The notes under the pieces: model-generated
The model's input: only the letters and a program-made list of their open reading frames with translations
Told to the model about the DNA's origin: nothing
Databases searched by the model: none
In this document: one piece after another, positions 9,630 through 19,693 of the stretch
Position numbering within the stretch: the stretch's first letter is position 1
Layout: each line of letters begins with the position of its first letter
Made by a program: the position numbers and the translations under genes
From: Roseinatronobacter monicus
GTDB taxonomy: Bacteria; Pseudomonadota; Alphaproteobacteria; Rhodobacterales; Rhodobacteraceae
Assembly: GCF_006716865.1 (NCBI RefSeq)
Contig: NZ_VFPT01000005.1
Span: forward strand, 1 to 64,000
Direction: 5' to 3'
Length of the DNA stretch: 64,000 bases

Positions 9630-10415
9630 GAGAGATGGTCCTAGTTCTTCGACCACTTTGCAGCCCAGTTAAGGTGGATCAGGGTTTCATTTCAGGCTGC
9701 CATTCTCATAGGTTCTGTTTTGCTCGCATAGGCCTCGTCGGGGGTCAAGATGCCATGGGTCGAGTGCGGTCGTTCGGCATTGTAATAGGCTAGCCATTTT
9801 CCGATGCCGCTGCGTGCCTGTGACCCGGTCTCAAACCCGTGCAAATAGACACATTCGTACTTGAGGGATCTCCACAGCCGTTCGATCATTCGGTTATCAA
9901 TCCACCGCCCTTTGCCATCCATGCTGATCTTGATCTTCGCATCGCTTAGCACGTCGATCCAATCGCCGCTGGTAAACTGTGATCCCTGATCGGTGTTGAA
10001 TATCTCCGGCGTGCCATGTTTTGCCAATGCCTCTTTCAGTGCCTCGATGCAGAACGCGGTGTCCATGCTGTTGGAGAGCCGCCAAGCTAAAACCTTGCGG
10101 CTAAACCAGTCCATGATCGCCACGAGATACAGGAAACCGCGCTGCATCGGAATATAGGTGATATCTGCACACCAGACCTGGTTTGGACGGTCAATCACGA
10201 CGTTCCGTAGCAAGTATGGCCAGATTTTATGCTGCGGGTGTTTCTTGCTGGTATTCGGCTCTTGGTAGATCGGCACCAAACGCATGAGGCGCATCAAGCG
10301 GCGGACACGATGCCGCCCGCATGCGTGGTTGTTGCGCTTCATATGACGCGCCATTTGGCGCGATCCGTACCACGGCGTCTCCAAGAACAGAGGTGGTCGC
10401 GGAAATTGGACCAGG
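9630..10415 (-). mobile_element. IS3-family scar: truncated element abutting the end of a second one
   Basis: On the left is an IS3 end (AGAGATGGTCCTAGTTCTTC at 9631) similar to the 27840 end of the intact copy. At 10389 the element does not continue into its orfA but meets AGAGGTGGTCGCGGAAATT, which is the opposite IS3 terminus in reversed orientation. This second end fades after about 25 bases. The result is a mosaic of two IS3-type elements with the intervening parts lost. It separates the convergent polyol operons A and B. Confidence 0.75.
9692..10388 (-). pseudogene. IS3-family transposase OrfB, 5'-truncated
   Basis: About 230 residues of the integrase-like OrfB remain, from FLETPWYGSRQMARH to the stop. 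The DDE region is intact (CADITYI, NTDQGSQFT, RMIERLWRSLKYE). The first 40-50 residues and all of OrfA are missing compared with the copy at 27902..28732, to which it is clearly related but not identical. The apparent N-terminus MCVEIVHPERLVQFPRPP is read from a foreign IS end and is not part of the protein. Confidence 0.85.
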
Positions 10416-10486
10416 CGTTCTGGATGGACGATCTCCACGCACAAGCAACTGGTTGAACTTCGATAAAACTGCGAGGATATATTTCC

Positions 10487-11428
10487 TCATTTGTCGAAAT
10501 TCTCCAATTCGTGCCACCATGGTGGATTGGCACCGGACCTCGAAACCGTTACCCCAGCAACTATTGTGCCGAATGCAAGCGCCTCGGCCATTGGTGCGCT
10601 CGGCATGCACGCGATACTTTTCTTTTTCAGTAGTCCAAAATTCGACAATTGGGCCAAAACTCCGGCATTAAACGTATCACCCGCACCTACTGTGTCCACG
10701 ACAGAGACCTTTGGAGTCGGGACTTTGACCTCTAAGCCATCAGACAGCCAAGCTGATGCGCCACTGTCTCCAAAAGTTACGATGACCACTGAGGGCCCAG
10801 CTGCCTGAATGTTCAAGATTTTTCCTGCCAACGGCTCTGGACCGGGCTGGAGCCAGTCGAGGTCTTCATCAGAAAGTTTGACGATGTCCGCAACACGAAC
10901 CATCCGAGCAAGCCTTGCACGATATGCCTTCTCATCCCGGATGAATCCTGACCGGATATTGGGATCGAGCATGATCACGCTGTCTTCACACACGCGTTCA
11001 GCAAGCGCGGCATAGGTGTCGGCGCCCGGTTCACTTGCAAGACTTATACCACCAAAGAACACCGTCGAGACGGACTCCCCGATTGGCGGCAGCTCATCTT
11101 GCATGATCATTCGACCAGCGCTGTTTTCGTCAAAGAAGGCATATTTTGCCTGCCCCTTAACGAGTTGCACAAAGGCTAATGTGGTCTGTCGGTCAGATTT
11201 TATGACATGGCTGATATCAACATGACTCGCTTTCAAATCTGCCGATAGCTGCTGGCCGAACATATCGCGGGACAAACCGGTCAACATACCTGTTTTGATA
11301 CCGAGGCGCCCTAGCGCGATTGCCGTATTGAATACAGCCCCGCCCGAATGTGGGGCGAACCCGCTGCGGCGCGAGGGGGTTTCTATAGGAAGCATGTCAA
11401 TCAGCGCTTCACCACAACAAAGGATCAT
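10487..11428 (-). CDS. PfkB-family carbohydrate kinase (fructokinase-like)
   Basis: 313 residues. PfkB signatures: N-terminal CCGEALIDMLP, the GGAVFNTAIALGRLG motif, and the C-terminal catalytic VDTVGAGDTFNAG with the base aspartate. It most resembles bacterial fructokinases, which phosphorylate fructose to fructose 6-phosphate; that fits a role downstream of a mannitol-type dehydrogenase. ATG at 11428 follows AAGGGAAG. Last gene of minus-strand operon B; its stop is about 70 bases from the IS3 scar. Confidence 0.87.
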   Translation of the reverse strand: MILCCGEALIDMLPIETPSRRSGFAPHSGGAVFNTAIALGRLGIKTGMLTGLSRDMFGQQLSADLKASHVDISHVIKSDRQTTLAFVQLVKGQAKYAFFDENSAGRMIMQDELPPIGESVSTVFFGGISLASEPGADTYAALAERVCEDSVIMLDPNIRSGFIRDEKAYRARLARMVRVADIVKLSDEDLDWLQPGPEPLAGKILNIQAAGPSVVIVTFGDSGASAWLSDGLEVKVPTPKVSVVDTVGAGDTFNAGVLAQLSNFGLLKKKSIACMPSAPMAEALAFGTIVAGVTVSRSGANPPWWHELENFDK

Positions 11429-11491
11429 CAACTTCCCTTCTGTTACCCAGTTTGCTCAAGGCAACACTCTGAATTTTAATGGGACGGAAGG

Positions 11492-12970
11492 TTAGTCCTT
11501 CCCGCAATATACCTTTAACGTAGCATCAATTCCTGTATCCCAAATGAGCTTCAACCACTTTTCAAAAGCTACCGCTAAGCGCGCGTTTTTCCCCAGATCC
11601 CCATATATATGACGTTGGTCAAGCCAGACTTGCGGTTTTTCTTTTGCTGCGGCAGATATTCGGGTTAACTCCATCCAGTTGGGATCATTCGGTTCGATTA
11701 GACTACCATCCTCGCGAGTTCCATGGCACATGCGCGCCCAAATCGCCTCTACCAGCGCAAGTCCGTCTATCGACCCGTCTGTAGCAAGCGCCTCCCGCAT
11801 AATCGGAAGCAAAAAGCCCGCATGACGCGAGGCACCATCATATGCGACGCGCCGCGTGGTATCTACAATAGCGGGGTTGCGAAACCGCTCACCGATCAAA
11901 TTGATATAGGACTCGGGTGTCATCCCCGGCACTGGCACAACAAAAGGCGCGATTTCCTCGGTTTCAACTTTACTGAACAGTGACGCGATTCCAGGATGCG
12001 CCATACATCCCGAGATAGTATCTATTGACAAAAGCTCTCCCGCACCCGCGATGATCTGGTGGCCAGCATTCAGGATGCGCAGCTTCATAGTTTCGTAATC
12101 GTGAACCCGATCTGAGAATGTGACCCCCACCTTGTCCCAGGCGGGCCGGCCGGAACAAAACTTATCCTCGATAACCCATTGCCTGAAGTTCTCATGGCTT
12201 ACGGGAACATCGTCTGCGACACCCAATTCGCGGACCAGCGCAAGCTCCTTTGGTCCTGTTGCCGGTACGATACAGTCAACCATTGAGTTTGGGAACGTGC
12301 ACGTCTGATCGATCCAGTCTGCCAGTTCGGGATCTGACAAGCGCGCAAGTGAAACAACTGTCTGGCGCAGGATCGCCCCATTGCCTTGCAAGTTGTCGCA
12401 GCTCAGACCCGTGAAAGGGCCGTGTCCACGGTCGCGCCGCAAGCGCAGGGCCGCCATGATCGCGCCAAAGGCGGTTTGTGGCGTATCGGGGTTCTGCACG
12501 TCATGCACGATGTCGGGATGCGCGGCGTTGAAAGCATTGGTTGCCGGGTCGACATAATAGCCGCTTTCGGTGACAGTAAGCGATACGATACGGATATCCG
12601 GCTGCGCCATCCGTTCAATGAGCGGGACGTTGCCCTCTTGTACCGGGACATAATCGATCATCGACCCCACAATCTCTGCTGATCTACCCGACGGGTCAAG
12701 TTCGATCAGGGTCGTCAGGTAATCCTGCGCCCGCATCTTCTGGCGCTGTTGTTCATCGAATGGTCGCACGCCCGCACCGATGATCGCCCACTCATGGGAT
12801 AGACCCTGCTGCATCAGCCGATGCAGATACCATGCCTGATGCGCCCTGTGGAAATTACCCACCCCTATGTGAAGGATCCCGGCCGCCAGTGCCGAACGGT
12901 CATAGCGTGGACGCGCGATGCCGCTCGGTATGGTAGTCAGGGTGGAATTGTTCAGGGTTATGGTTTGCAC
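11492..12970 (-). CDS. Mannitol dehydrogenase family polyol oxidoreductase (second paralogue)
   Basis: 492 residues, same family as 6338..7810 and alignable along its full length. Family motifs are ILHIGVGNFHRAH, SLTVTESGYY, LSCDNLQGNG and MKLRILNAGHQ. It starts with GTG at 12970 after AAAGGAT. It lies 54 bases after the SDR gene and 63 bases before the fructokinase, so polyol oxidation and ketose phosphorylation are encoded side by side. Having two members in two separate transport operons suggests different polyol substrates. Confidence 0.88.
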   Translation of the reverse strand: MQTITLNNSTLTTIPSGIARPRYDRSALAAGILHIGVGNFHRAHQAWYLHRLMQQGLSHEWAIIGAGVRPFDEQQRQKMRAQDYLTTLIELDPSGRSAEIVGSMIDYVPVQEGNVPLIERMAQPDIRIVSLTVTESGYYVDPATNAFNAAHPDIVHDVQNPDTPQTAFGAIMAALRLRRDRGHGPFTGLSCDNLQGNGAILRQTVVSLARLSDPELADWIDQTCTFPNSMVDCIVPATGPKELALVRELGVADDVPVSHENFRQWVIEDKFCSGRPAWDKVGVTFSDRVHDYETMKLRILNAGHQIIAGAGELLSIDTISGCMAHPGIASLFSKVETEEIAPFVVPVPGMTPESYINLIGERFRNPAIVDTTRRVAYDGASRHAGFLLPIMREALATDGSIDGLALVEAIWARMCHGTREDGSLIEPNDPNWMELTRISAAAKEKPQVWLDQRHIYGDLGKNARLAVAFEKWLKLIWDTGIDATLKVYCGKD

Positions 12971-13024
12971 AACAATATCCTTTCAGCATTTCTAGCTGTC
13001 ACGTTCTCAAATCGTTTCTGGAGG

Positions 13025-13825
13025 TCAGAGAATCCCACCTGCTATAGGTATGTTCACCCCGGTGATATAACTCGCGTCCTCACTCATGAGGAATGCAACT
13101 GTTCCAGGAATTTCCGCGATCCCACCCAGCCTGCGCATCGGCACCGCCTTTATCATCTGCTCTGCCGCTGTCTTGGGGTCCGCAGAAAAGTACTGTGAGC
13201 GGACCTCTGCCTGCAGTTTCACCTGTCGGTCCCACATGAAGCCAGGCCCCATAAACGCGGGACTAATAGCATTTACGCGAATGTTGTAAGGTGCGAGGTC
13301 CTTGGACGCTGTCTGAGTAAGACCGATGACAGCGAATTTCGATGCCGCATACGCTGCCATATTGGGTGGCCCCTGAACGCCTGCCATGCTTGCAGTATTC
13401 ACGATGGCACCACCTCCCGTCGTGACCATATGAGCGGCTACAGCCTGCAAAAAGTGAAATACACCATTCACATTGATGTCGATGACTGTTCGGAAGTCGT
13501 CTGCCGGATACTCGTGCATCGGACAAAATAACCCCTGATATCCAGCATTGTTAAACAGAAAGTCGATTTGTCCAGATCTGGAAACGATTTCGTCAACAAC
13601 CCTATCCACGGCGCGTGCATCAGTAGCATCGCAGACATGAAACGTTGCAACTCCATTGCCGCCCCGGATTTTTGAAACCGCGTCCCTCAGTCCTTCTTCA
13701 TTTATGTCCACAAGCGCCACATTGGCACCTTCTTCAGCAAATCTCCGCGCGGTCGCGAAACCGATGTTGCCAGCTGCACCAGTAACCATCAGCGTTTTTC
13801 CTGTGAATCTGCCTTCTGCTGTCAT
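13025..13825 (-). CDS. Short-chain dehydrogenase/reductase (classical SDR)
   Basis: 266 residues. The NAD(P)-binding motif TGAAGNIG is near residues 15-22, with the NNAG motif, a catalytic Ser in NTASMAG and YAASK (Tyr and Lys). An acidic residue after the second strand (ALVDINEE) favours NAD over NADP, as in many polyol dehydrogenases. AAGGAG precedes the ATG at 13825. Its place between the ATPases and the mannitol dehydrogenase suggests a second polyol or sugar oxidation step. Confidence 0.85.
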   Translation of the reverse strand: MTAEGRFTGKTLMVTGAAGNIGFATARRFAEEGANVALVDINEEGLRDAVSKIRGGNGVATFHVCDATDARAVDRVVDEIVSRSGQIDFLFNNAGYQGLFCPMHEYPADDFRTVIDINVNGVFHFLQAVAAHMVTTGGGAIVNTASMAGVQGPPNMAAYAASKFAVIGLTQTASKDLAPYNIRVNAISPAFMGPGFMWDRQVKLQAEVRSQYFSADPKTAAEQMIKAVPMRRLGGIAEIPGTVAFLMSEDASYITGVNIPIAGGIL

Positions 13826-13906
13826 CAAGTTTTCTCCTTTTGCACCTGCGCATCACAGCGACCGGATCATCGCGATGCGTGATACATGCAAAATTTTCTC
13901 CAGATG

Positions 13907-14953
13907 TCATTTGTTTGCGACATCCGCCGCATCGCGAATCTTTACATCTGGCCTGACTGCTGTTCCGTTTTCGTCATAGAGGTGGCATGCGACAGTGTGT
14001 TCTGTGTTGTTTGCGAAGCTGATGTGTTCTGGCTTCATACTCTCGCATACAGCGCCGAGGTTCTTATGGCAGCGAGGATGAAAGGCGCAGCCTGAAGGCG
14101 GGGACATAGGTGAGGGAACCTCTCCCGAGAGAACGATTGTCTCGCCCACATCCCTTGGATGGCTCGGCAGCGCCGCAGAAAACAGGGCCTGCGTGTAGGG
14201 ATGGCTCGTTTGCTCGAAAATGTCTTCCGAACGGGCCATTTCCACGCAGCGCCCCAGATACATGACCCCGAGCCAGTCGGCCATATAGCGCGTGGTGCCC
14301 AGGTCATGCGCGATCATCACATACGCGCAGCCATACTGTTCCTGCAGGTCTTTGAGCAGGTTCATCATCTGCGCGCGAATGGACACATCTAATCCAGAGA
14401 TCGGTTCGTCCAAGACAATCAGATCAGGCCGCGACACCAATGCGCTGGCAATTGCGATGCGCTGCCGCTGACCCCCGGAAAATTCATGGGGAAACTTGTT
14501 GCCTTGCTTCGCACCAATTCCCACAACGTCGAGAGCTTCATCAACTCTGCGATCTCGCTGTGCTTTCGTCAGCTTCTCGCCCGTTCCAATCAGGGGCTCG
14601 GCAACAATTCTGCGCACGCGCATACGCGGGTCCAGAGATCCCCACGGGTCCTGAAACACGGCCTGTACTCGCTTGCGATACTGCCGCAACCCATCTTTCT
14701 TCAGAGTGGAGATATCTTCGCCGTTGAACAGAATTCGTCCACTGGTGGGATCCAGTAGTTTCAGGATCATCCAGGCAGTGGTCGTTTTACCGCAGCCGGA
14801 CTCTCCGACAAGTGCCAGAGTTTCGCCGCGGCGCACCTCGAAGCTGACATTATCCACCGCGCGCAAGGTGCGCTTTGCGCTCAGGAAACTCTTGCCGGAA
14901 ACCGTGAATTCCTTCGACACGTTCTCCAGTTTCAATAGCGGCTCATCACTCAC
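13907..14953 (-). CDS. Dpp/Opp-type ABC transporter ATP-binding protein (second ATPase)
   Basis: 348 residues. Walker A GESGCGKTT, signature FSGGQRQR, Walker B LIVLDEPISG, and the C-terminal oligopeptide-type extension GCAFHPRCHK whose cysteines can bind an Fe-S cluster in DppD/DppF proteins. The start is GTG at 14953, which overlaps the stop of the upstream ATPase by four bases (GTGA) and implies coupled translation. A longer reading from 15046 would overlap the previous gene heavily. Confidence 0.9.
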   Translation of the reverse strand: MSDEPLLKLENVSKEFTVSGKSFLSAKRTLRAVDNVSFEVRRGETLALVGESGCGKTTTAWMILKLLDPTSGRILFNGEDISTLKKDGLRQYRKRVQAVFQDPWGSLDPRMRVRRIVAEPLIGTGEKLTKAQRDRRVDEALDVVGIGAKQGNKFPHEFSGGQRQRIAIASALVSRPDLIVLDEPISGLDVSIRAQMMNLLKDLQEQYGCAYVMIAHDLGTTRYMADWLGVMYLGRCVEMARSEDIFEQTSHPYTQALFSAALPSHPRDVGETIVLSGEVPSPMSPPSGCAFHPRCHKNLGAVCESMKPEHISFANNTEHTVACHLYDENGTAVRPDVKIRDAADVANK

Positions 14954-16026
14954 TTTTCGCCCTCCTTGTCGAGGAGCCAGCACGCAGCGGAATGCGTCGC
15001 CTTGTCCTCGCTGAGCGCCGGGAAACTCGGCGGCATTTCTCCGCATGGCTCAAACTTCTGGGAACACCGTGGTGCGAAGGGGCACCCGAACGGGATCTCT
15101 CCTACAACGGGTGGCTGGCCATCGATCGCCTGAAGCCGTTCGGCTTTCTTCTTCACCGAAGGGACAGACGCGATCAGCGCCCTAGTGTAGGGGTGCGAGG
15201 GATGATCGAACACGTCAATTGTTTTGCCGTATTCGACGGCCCGGCCCCCATACATGACCAGTATCCGGTCGCAGAGTTTCGAGACAATTCCGAAGTCATG
15301 CGTGATGAAGATCAGGGCCATGCCGGTCCGGTTCTGCAATTCGCGCAAGAGTTCAAGATACTGAAGCTGAATCGTCACATCCAGCGCGGTTGTCGGTTCA
15401 TCCGCAATTAGTACTTTTGGCGTTCCCGAAATAGCGAGTGCGCCAACCACACGCTGCTTCATGCCCCCGGAAATCTGGTGTGGATATGCCTTGAGGCGCT
15501 GCTCCGGATCGGACAGGCCCACGGCCATGAACAGCTCGACCGCTTTTTGTTTTAACACAGACCCACTGGCTGCGCCGTCCTGAATACGAAGCGCCTCCAC
15601 CAGTTGGTTTCCGCAAGTGTAGACTGGGTTCAGTGAGGTGTGGGGGTTCTGGAGGATCATACCGATTTCGCGACCGCGGATCTTGCGGAACTCGTGTTCT
15701 GGCATGGTCAGCAGATCGGAGCCGTTGAACATGATGCGTCCGCCTACGGTCTCAGCGGCGGGCTTGGGAAGCACCCGCAGGATACCCGATGCCGTCATCG
15801 ACTTTCCGCTTCCCGATTCGCCAACGATTCCAAGTGTTTCGCCAGGAAAGAGGTCAAAACTGACTTTGTCTACTACGTTGAATCGTCCATGTGGCAAGCG
15901 AAGTTGTATCGAAAGTTCTTCGACACTGAGCACCGCCTGCCTCGTAGAATTTTTTTCTTGTTTCGTGTCTTCGATCATATCTGGCACCTGCTTTTTTTGA
16001 TGTCCGCTATTGTTGGGGAGGCTCAT
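14950..16026 (-). CDS. Dpp/Opp-type ABC transporter ATP-binding protein (first ATPase)
   Basis: 358 residues. Walker A GESGSGKSM, signature ISGGMKQR, Walker B VLIADEPTTALD, and the C-terminal GCPFAPRCSQKFEPCG cysteine cluster. It pairs with the next ATPase as a heterodimer. Its ATG overlaps the stop of the upstream permease gene by four bases (ATGA). Confidence 0.9.
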   Translation of the reverse strand: MSLPNNSGHQKKQVPDMIEDTKQEKNSTRQAVLSVEELSIQLRLPHGRFNVVDKVSFDLFPGETLGIVGESGSGKSMTASGILRVLPKPAAETVGGRIMFNGSDLLTMPEHEFRKIRGREIGMILQNPHTSLNPVYTCGNQLVEALRIQDGAASGSVLKQKAVELFMAVGLSDPEQRLKAYPHQISGGMKQRVVGALAISGTPKVLIADEPTTALDVTIQLQYLELLRELQNRTGMALIFITHDFGIVSKLCDRILVMYGGRAVEYGKTIDVFDHPSHPYTRALIASVPSVKKKAERLQAIDGQPPVVGEIPFGCPFAPRCSQKFEPCGEMPPSFPALSEDKATHSAACWLLDKEGEK

Positions 16027-16895
16027 CCGCCAACGTTGCGAAGTTTGGGATCAAGCCGGTTGCGCAACCAGTCCCCAAACAAATTGACCGACAGGACCAC
16101 GAACAAAATAGCCACGCCAGGAAAGAAAGATATCCACCATGCTGTAATCACAAGGGCCCGACCGTCCGCCACGATCAACCCCCAGGCGGGGAGCGGACGT
16201 GGAATGCCAATACCAAGAAAACTCAAGGTTGATTCAAGGATGATGATGACCCCGATTTGCAGCGTCGCCATGACAACAATTGTGTTGGTGACGTTCGGCA
16301 AAATGTGAGTCATGATAATTCTAAAGTCCCCGATCCCGGCAACTTTCGCACGATGAATGAAATCACGCTCTCGGAGTGACAGCGTCTCCGCCCGAACTTG
16401 CCGCGCAAAGAATGACCAGATGACAAACACGATGATCGCAATTACCGTGTAAAAAGACGGCGGCCAGATTGTGGCGACAGCCATGCCGACAAGCACGCTT
16501 GGCAGCGCGAAGGTCACATCGACAGCACGCATGACCACGGCGTCAACCCATCCCCCGAAATACCCAGCCGCCATTCCGAGCCCGGATCCGATTACCGCCC
16601 CGAAAAAGATGCTGACGAGCGAGATGATGAAGACATAGCGTGCGCCGTAGACAATCCTGCTGAAAATATCACGTCCCAGCCGGTCCGTTCCGAACGGATA
16701 TGTCCAGCTTCCACCTTCTAGCCAGGCGGGCGGCATCAGGCGTACCATCGCCGATCCTTCAAACGGATCATGCGGCGCGATCAGGCCTGGGAAAAAGGTC
16801 GGTATCACAACGACCAAAAGAAGTATGGAAACTGAAACAACCGGAAACTTACGAAAGTTTCTGATCGAGCTTGCCATAGCATTGTTCATTTGCAT
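16023..16895 (-). CDS. Dpp/Opp-type ABC transporter permease (DppC-like)
   Basis: 290 residues with five to six membrane segments and the conserved coupling loop EAA-type stretch (LREREFIHRAKVAG-like, here LRERDFIHRAKVAG). The N-terminal DPFEGS/GTDRLGRDIFSRI motifs are typical of DppC. GAGGAAC precedes the ATG at 16895; starts further upstream overlap the preceding gene. Confidence 0.9.
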   Translation of the reverse strand: MQMNNAMASSIRNFRKFPVVSVSILLLVVVIPTFFPGLIAPHDPFEGSAMVRLMPPAWLEGGSWTYPFGTDRLGRDIFSRIVYGARYVFIISLVSIFFGAVIGSGLGMAAGYFGGWVDAVVMRAVDVTFALPSVLVGMAVATIWPPSFYTVIAIIVFVIWSFFARQVRAETLSLRERDFIHRAKVAGIGDFRIIMTHILPNVTNTIVVMATLQIGVIIILESTLSFLGIGIPRPLPAWGLIVADGRALVITAWWISFFPGVAILFVVLSVNLFGDWLRNRLDPKLRNVGG

Positions 16896-16911
16896 GATTA
16901 TGTTCCTCGAC

Positions 16912-17832
16912 CTAGCTATTGTACCGGATTCGCGGATCCACGAGAGCATAGAGTATATCTACGACCAGGTTCAGAACGATGTAGAGTAGCGCGAACGCCA
17001 TCACGATGGTCTGGATTACTGCGAAGTCGTTTCTTCTGATTGCGTTCAATGCAAGTTGGCCGACGCCGGGCCATGCAAAAACTTCTTCGATCACAACAGA
17101 TCCGGTCAAAATAACCCCAGCCAGAATTCCGAAATATGTAAGGGGAACAACCGCCGCATTCCTGAAGGCGTGCTTCCAGACAATCTTCCATTCCGGCACG
17201 CCTTTGATGCGCGCCAGTTTTACATATTCTCCATCAAGAGCCTCAACCATCGCAGACCGCGTCAGTCGCGACATGGAAGCAACCTGATACCACGCGAATG
17301 AGACGGCCGGCAGGACAAGATGGTTCCAGCCTCCATAGCCTGCACTGGCGAACCAGCCTAGATTGACAGAGAAAACCCAGATCAGGATAATACCGAGCCA
17401 GAAGATCGGCATGGATTGCCCCAGCAAGGCAAAAATATTGACACCGCCATCAATAACCGTGCCCTTATGCTTGGCGGCAATAACGCCAAGCGGAATTGCC
17501 ATCAGAACGCTGAGCGCAATCGCAGCGAGACCAAGCTCGATGGTCGCTGGCAAGCGTGACATTACAACGTCAAATGCCGGCCGGTCATAGAGAAGAGAAT
17601 GCCCGAAATCACCTTGAAGTGCATTACCGACAAACAGGAAATACTGAACATGTAGCGGCTCGTTCAGCCCCCATTGCTCCATCGTATTTGCGATCATCTG
17701 GGGTGTTGCGTCGATCGGCAAGAGAGCATCGACAGGATTACCTGCCAAGCGAGATAACCCGAATGTCAAAAGAGACACGACAATCATCGTGATCACGAAA
17801 TGCGACATCCGCACCAACAAAAATCGTCCCAT
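16912..17832 (-). CDS. Dpp/Opp-type ABC transporter permease (DppB-like)
   Basis: 306 residues. It has the N-terminal membrane segment, the large periplasmic loop and the coupling motif EYVKLARIKGVPEWKIVWKH. GGAGAAT precedes the ATG. First of the tightly packed dppBCDF-type block; 16 bases separate it from the next permease. Confidence 0.9.
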   Translation of the reverse strand: MGRFLLVRMSHFVITMIVVSLLTFGLSRLAGNPVDALLPIDATPQMIANTMEQWGLNEPLHVQYFLFVGNALQGDFGHSLLYDRPAFDVVMSRLPATIELGLAAIALSVLMAIPLGVIAAKHKGTVIDGGVNIFALLGQSMPIFWLGIILIWVFSVNLGWFASAGYGGWNHLVLPAVSFAWYQVASMSRLTRSAMVEALDGEYVKLARIKGVPEWKIVWKHAFRNAAVVPLTYFGILAGVILTGSVVIEEVFAWPGVGQLALNAIRRNDFAVIQTIVMAFALLYIVLNLVVDILYALVDPRIRYNS

Positions 17833-17970
17833 GGTATTCTCCGCATGACAGCAAACAAATGAGAATGATGCCGTTCAATCATTGCGCCAAGCTTGGCCAT
17901 ATGCTGCCCCGAGCCATTGCCCTGCACGAGAGTGCAGCACATAAGGCGAGACAGATATTTTTCGCATGGA

Positions 17971-18000
17971 GCGTGGGGCCCTTAGCAACCGGCCCCACGC
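17971..18000 (-). terminator. Stem-loop between the binding protein and permease genes
   Basis: GCGTGGGGCC - 10-nt loop - GGCCCCACGC, a perfect 10-bp stem, 41 bases after the stop of the binding-protein gene. In the minus direction no T-run follows. It probably protects the receptor mRNA or partly attenuates read-through into the permeases. Confidence 0.6.
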
Positions 18001-18040
18001 TTTGCCAAATGTTATGGTAACATAGGCCTTCTGAAAAAGA

Positions 18041-19693
18041 TCACTGGCTCGCAGGTACGATGTTCTGCCAGTGGCTGACGCCCATTGAGGATGCGCCCGG
18101 GAAGACCCAGTCAGACACCACATCGGGGTTCACAACAACATTGAAGGTGATCCCAGCAAGCGGGATTGTTGCGTAGTCGTCAAACGCGATCTGGAACAGT
18201 TCTTGTGCCAGTCTGTCCCGTTCTTCAGGCTCAAAAGTTTGCCGGTACTCCTGATATACTTCCTCGAATTCCTCACTCGAGTATGTATGAACCGGCGACG
18301 CGTCTTCCGAATAAAACGTTGACACCATCGCCTCTGTTATACGAACTGGCAAGTTTCGCATCGGCATTGTGTAATCAGTGGAAAAGGTTTGACGCAACTC
18401 GTTGTGACGAGCATAGGCCATCTCGCGGATTTCCGCCTGAAGTCCGACTGCGGAAAACGCGCTCTCCATATATTCTGCAAGCGTTGGAAATTCCGGGTTC
18501 CCTGCAAGCGTGGTCGAGAGCACTGGGATGGTCGGATTGTTGAAGTTCTCGGGATACCCAGCTTCTGCCAAAATCTCTCGGGCACGCTCAGGATCGTACC
18601 CGTAATACTCGTCAAAACGCTCAACCAAATCGTCGTTCCAACCTTCGTGTGCTTCATGCATACCAAACGCGGTAATTCGATCAGCGCGACCGTCATAGAC
18701 AATAGCGTTTACATCATCCCAATTGACTGACAGCGCAGCGGCCTGCCGGATCGCACGATCCTGCCAGGCAAGATCTTCGTTCGGGTGATCAATGTAAGCG
18801 CCCCAGAAAAGCCAAGTGGTCTGCATGGCAATGTTCTGTGACGAAATGATGTTCAGCCCCCTGCCTTCTGCGGCCGCTTGCAATTCCAAGGGCAGATTGG
18901 TCGCATCCACATCACCAGAAGCAATCATCGCGTAACGGGTGGCTGGCTCATCAACAAAAACCAGTTCCAGCTGGTCGATCTGGGCGGAATTGCCAGACCA
19001 GTGATCCTCCACTGCCTCAAAGACTGCGCCTTGGCCTTCATTGTATTCAACCAGTCTGAACTGACCGGTGCCAGTCGGTTGGGTTCTGTAACCATCAAGG
19101 CCCTCAGCGTCATATTGTGCCTTGCTATAGATCTGCAGCGCTCCACGCAAACCATGGGCAAACAAAAACTCTGCTTCCGGACGTTCAAGGCGAAATACGA
19201 CTGTGTGATCGTCGATTGCTTCCGCCGTCGCATGATTGATGCGCTCCAAACCGCTCAGGATTGCATCGTCACCGGTTCCGAGCTCAAGTGAATGCACGAT
19301 ATCCGCCGCAGTTACGGGACCCCAATCATTATGCCATTCTGCGTTCTCGTGAAGGTGGATTGTCCACTCGGTGAAGTCTTCGTTGTGTTCCCACGCCCTA
19401 GCTAGCCCGCTGTCATCATAGGCACCAGTTTCCGCGTCTTGGCCGACGAGAAATTGCATATGGGGAAGCGGGAAGTTCCCGGGCGTGCGCCAAAAGAGCA
19501 TTGATTCTACGCCTGGCGTTTCTACCGCGTAGCGAACACTCGTTGTGTCAGCGCCTGCCGCGACTGGAACAATTGCGACACTAGTCATCAACGCAAGCAC
19601 GGTACTGAATGTCTTTAGCGGGCCTAAACGCCTCACTGAGTATCTGCCGATGCCAAAATTCGAATGGCGCTCCTTAAGAACTTTGCGGTCCAT
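18041..19693 (-). CDS. Dpp-type periplasmic solute-binding protein (SBP_bac_5)
   Basis: 550 residues. An N-terminal extension of about 25 residues precedes a hydrophobic signal segment (LALMTSVAIVPVAAGA). The mature part has family features such as WTIHLHENAEWHNDWGPVTAADIVHSLE near residues 104-131. GGGAGGAAAACC precedes the ATG. Most relatives bind peptides, but several alphaproteobacterial members carry sugars. Its operon partners (SDR, polyol dehydrogenase, fructokinase) favour a carbohydrate ligand. Confidence 0.88.
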   Translation of the reverse strand: MDRKVLKERHSNFGIGRYSVRRLGPLKTFSTVLALMTSVAIVPVAAGADTTSVRYAVETPGVESMLFWRTPGNFPLPHMQFLVGQDAETGAYDDSGLARAWEHNEDFTEWTIHLHENAEWHNDWGPVTAADIVHSLELGTGDDAILSGLERINHATAEAIDDHTVVFRLERPEAEFLFAHGLRGALQIYSKAQYDAEGLDGYRTQPTGTGQFRLVEYNEGQGAVFEAVEDHWSGNSAQIDQLELVFVDEPATRYAMIASGDVDATNLPLELQAAAEGRGLNIISSQNIAMQTTWLFWGAYIDHPNEDLAWQDRAIRQAAALSVNWDDVNAIVYDGRADRITAFGMHEAHEGWNDDLVERFDEYYGYDPERAREILAEAGYPENFNNPTIPVLSTTLAGNPEFPTLAEYMESAFSAVGLQAEIREMAYARHNELRQTFSTDYTMPMRNLPVRITEAMVSTFYSEDASPVHTYSSEEFEEVYQEYRQTFEPEERDRLAQELFQIAFDDYATIPLAGITFNVVVNPDVVSDWVFPGASSMGVSHWQNIVPASQ

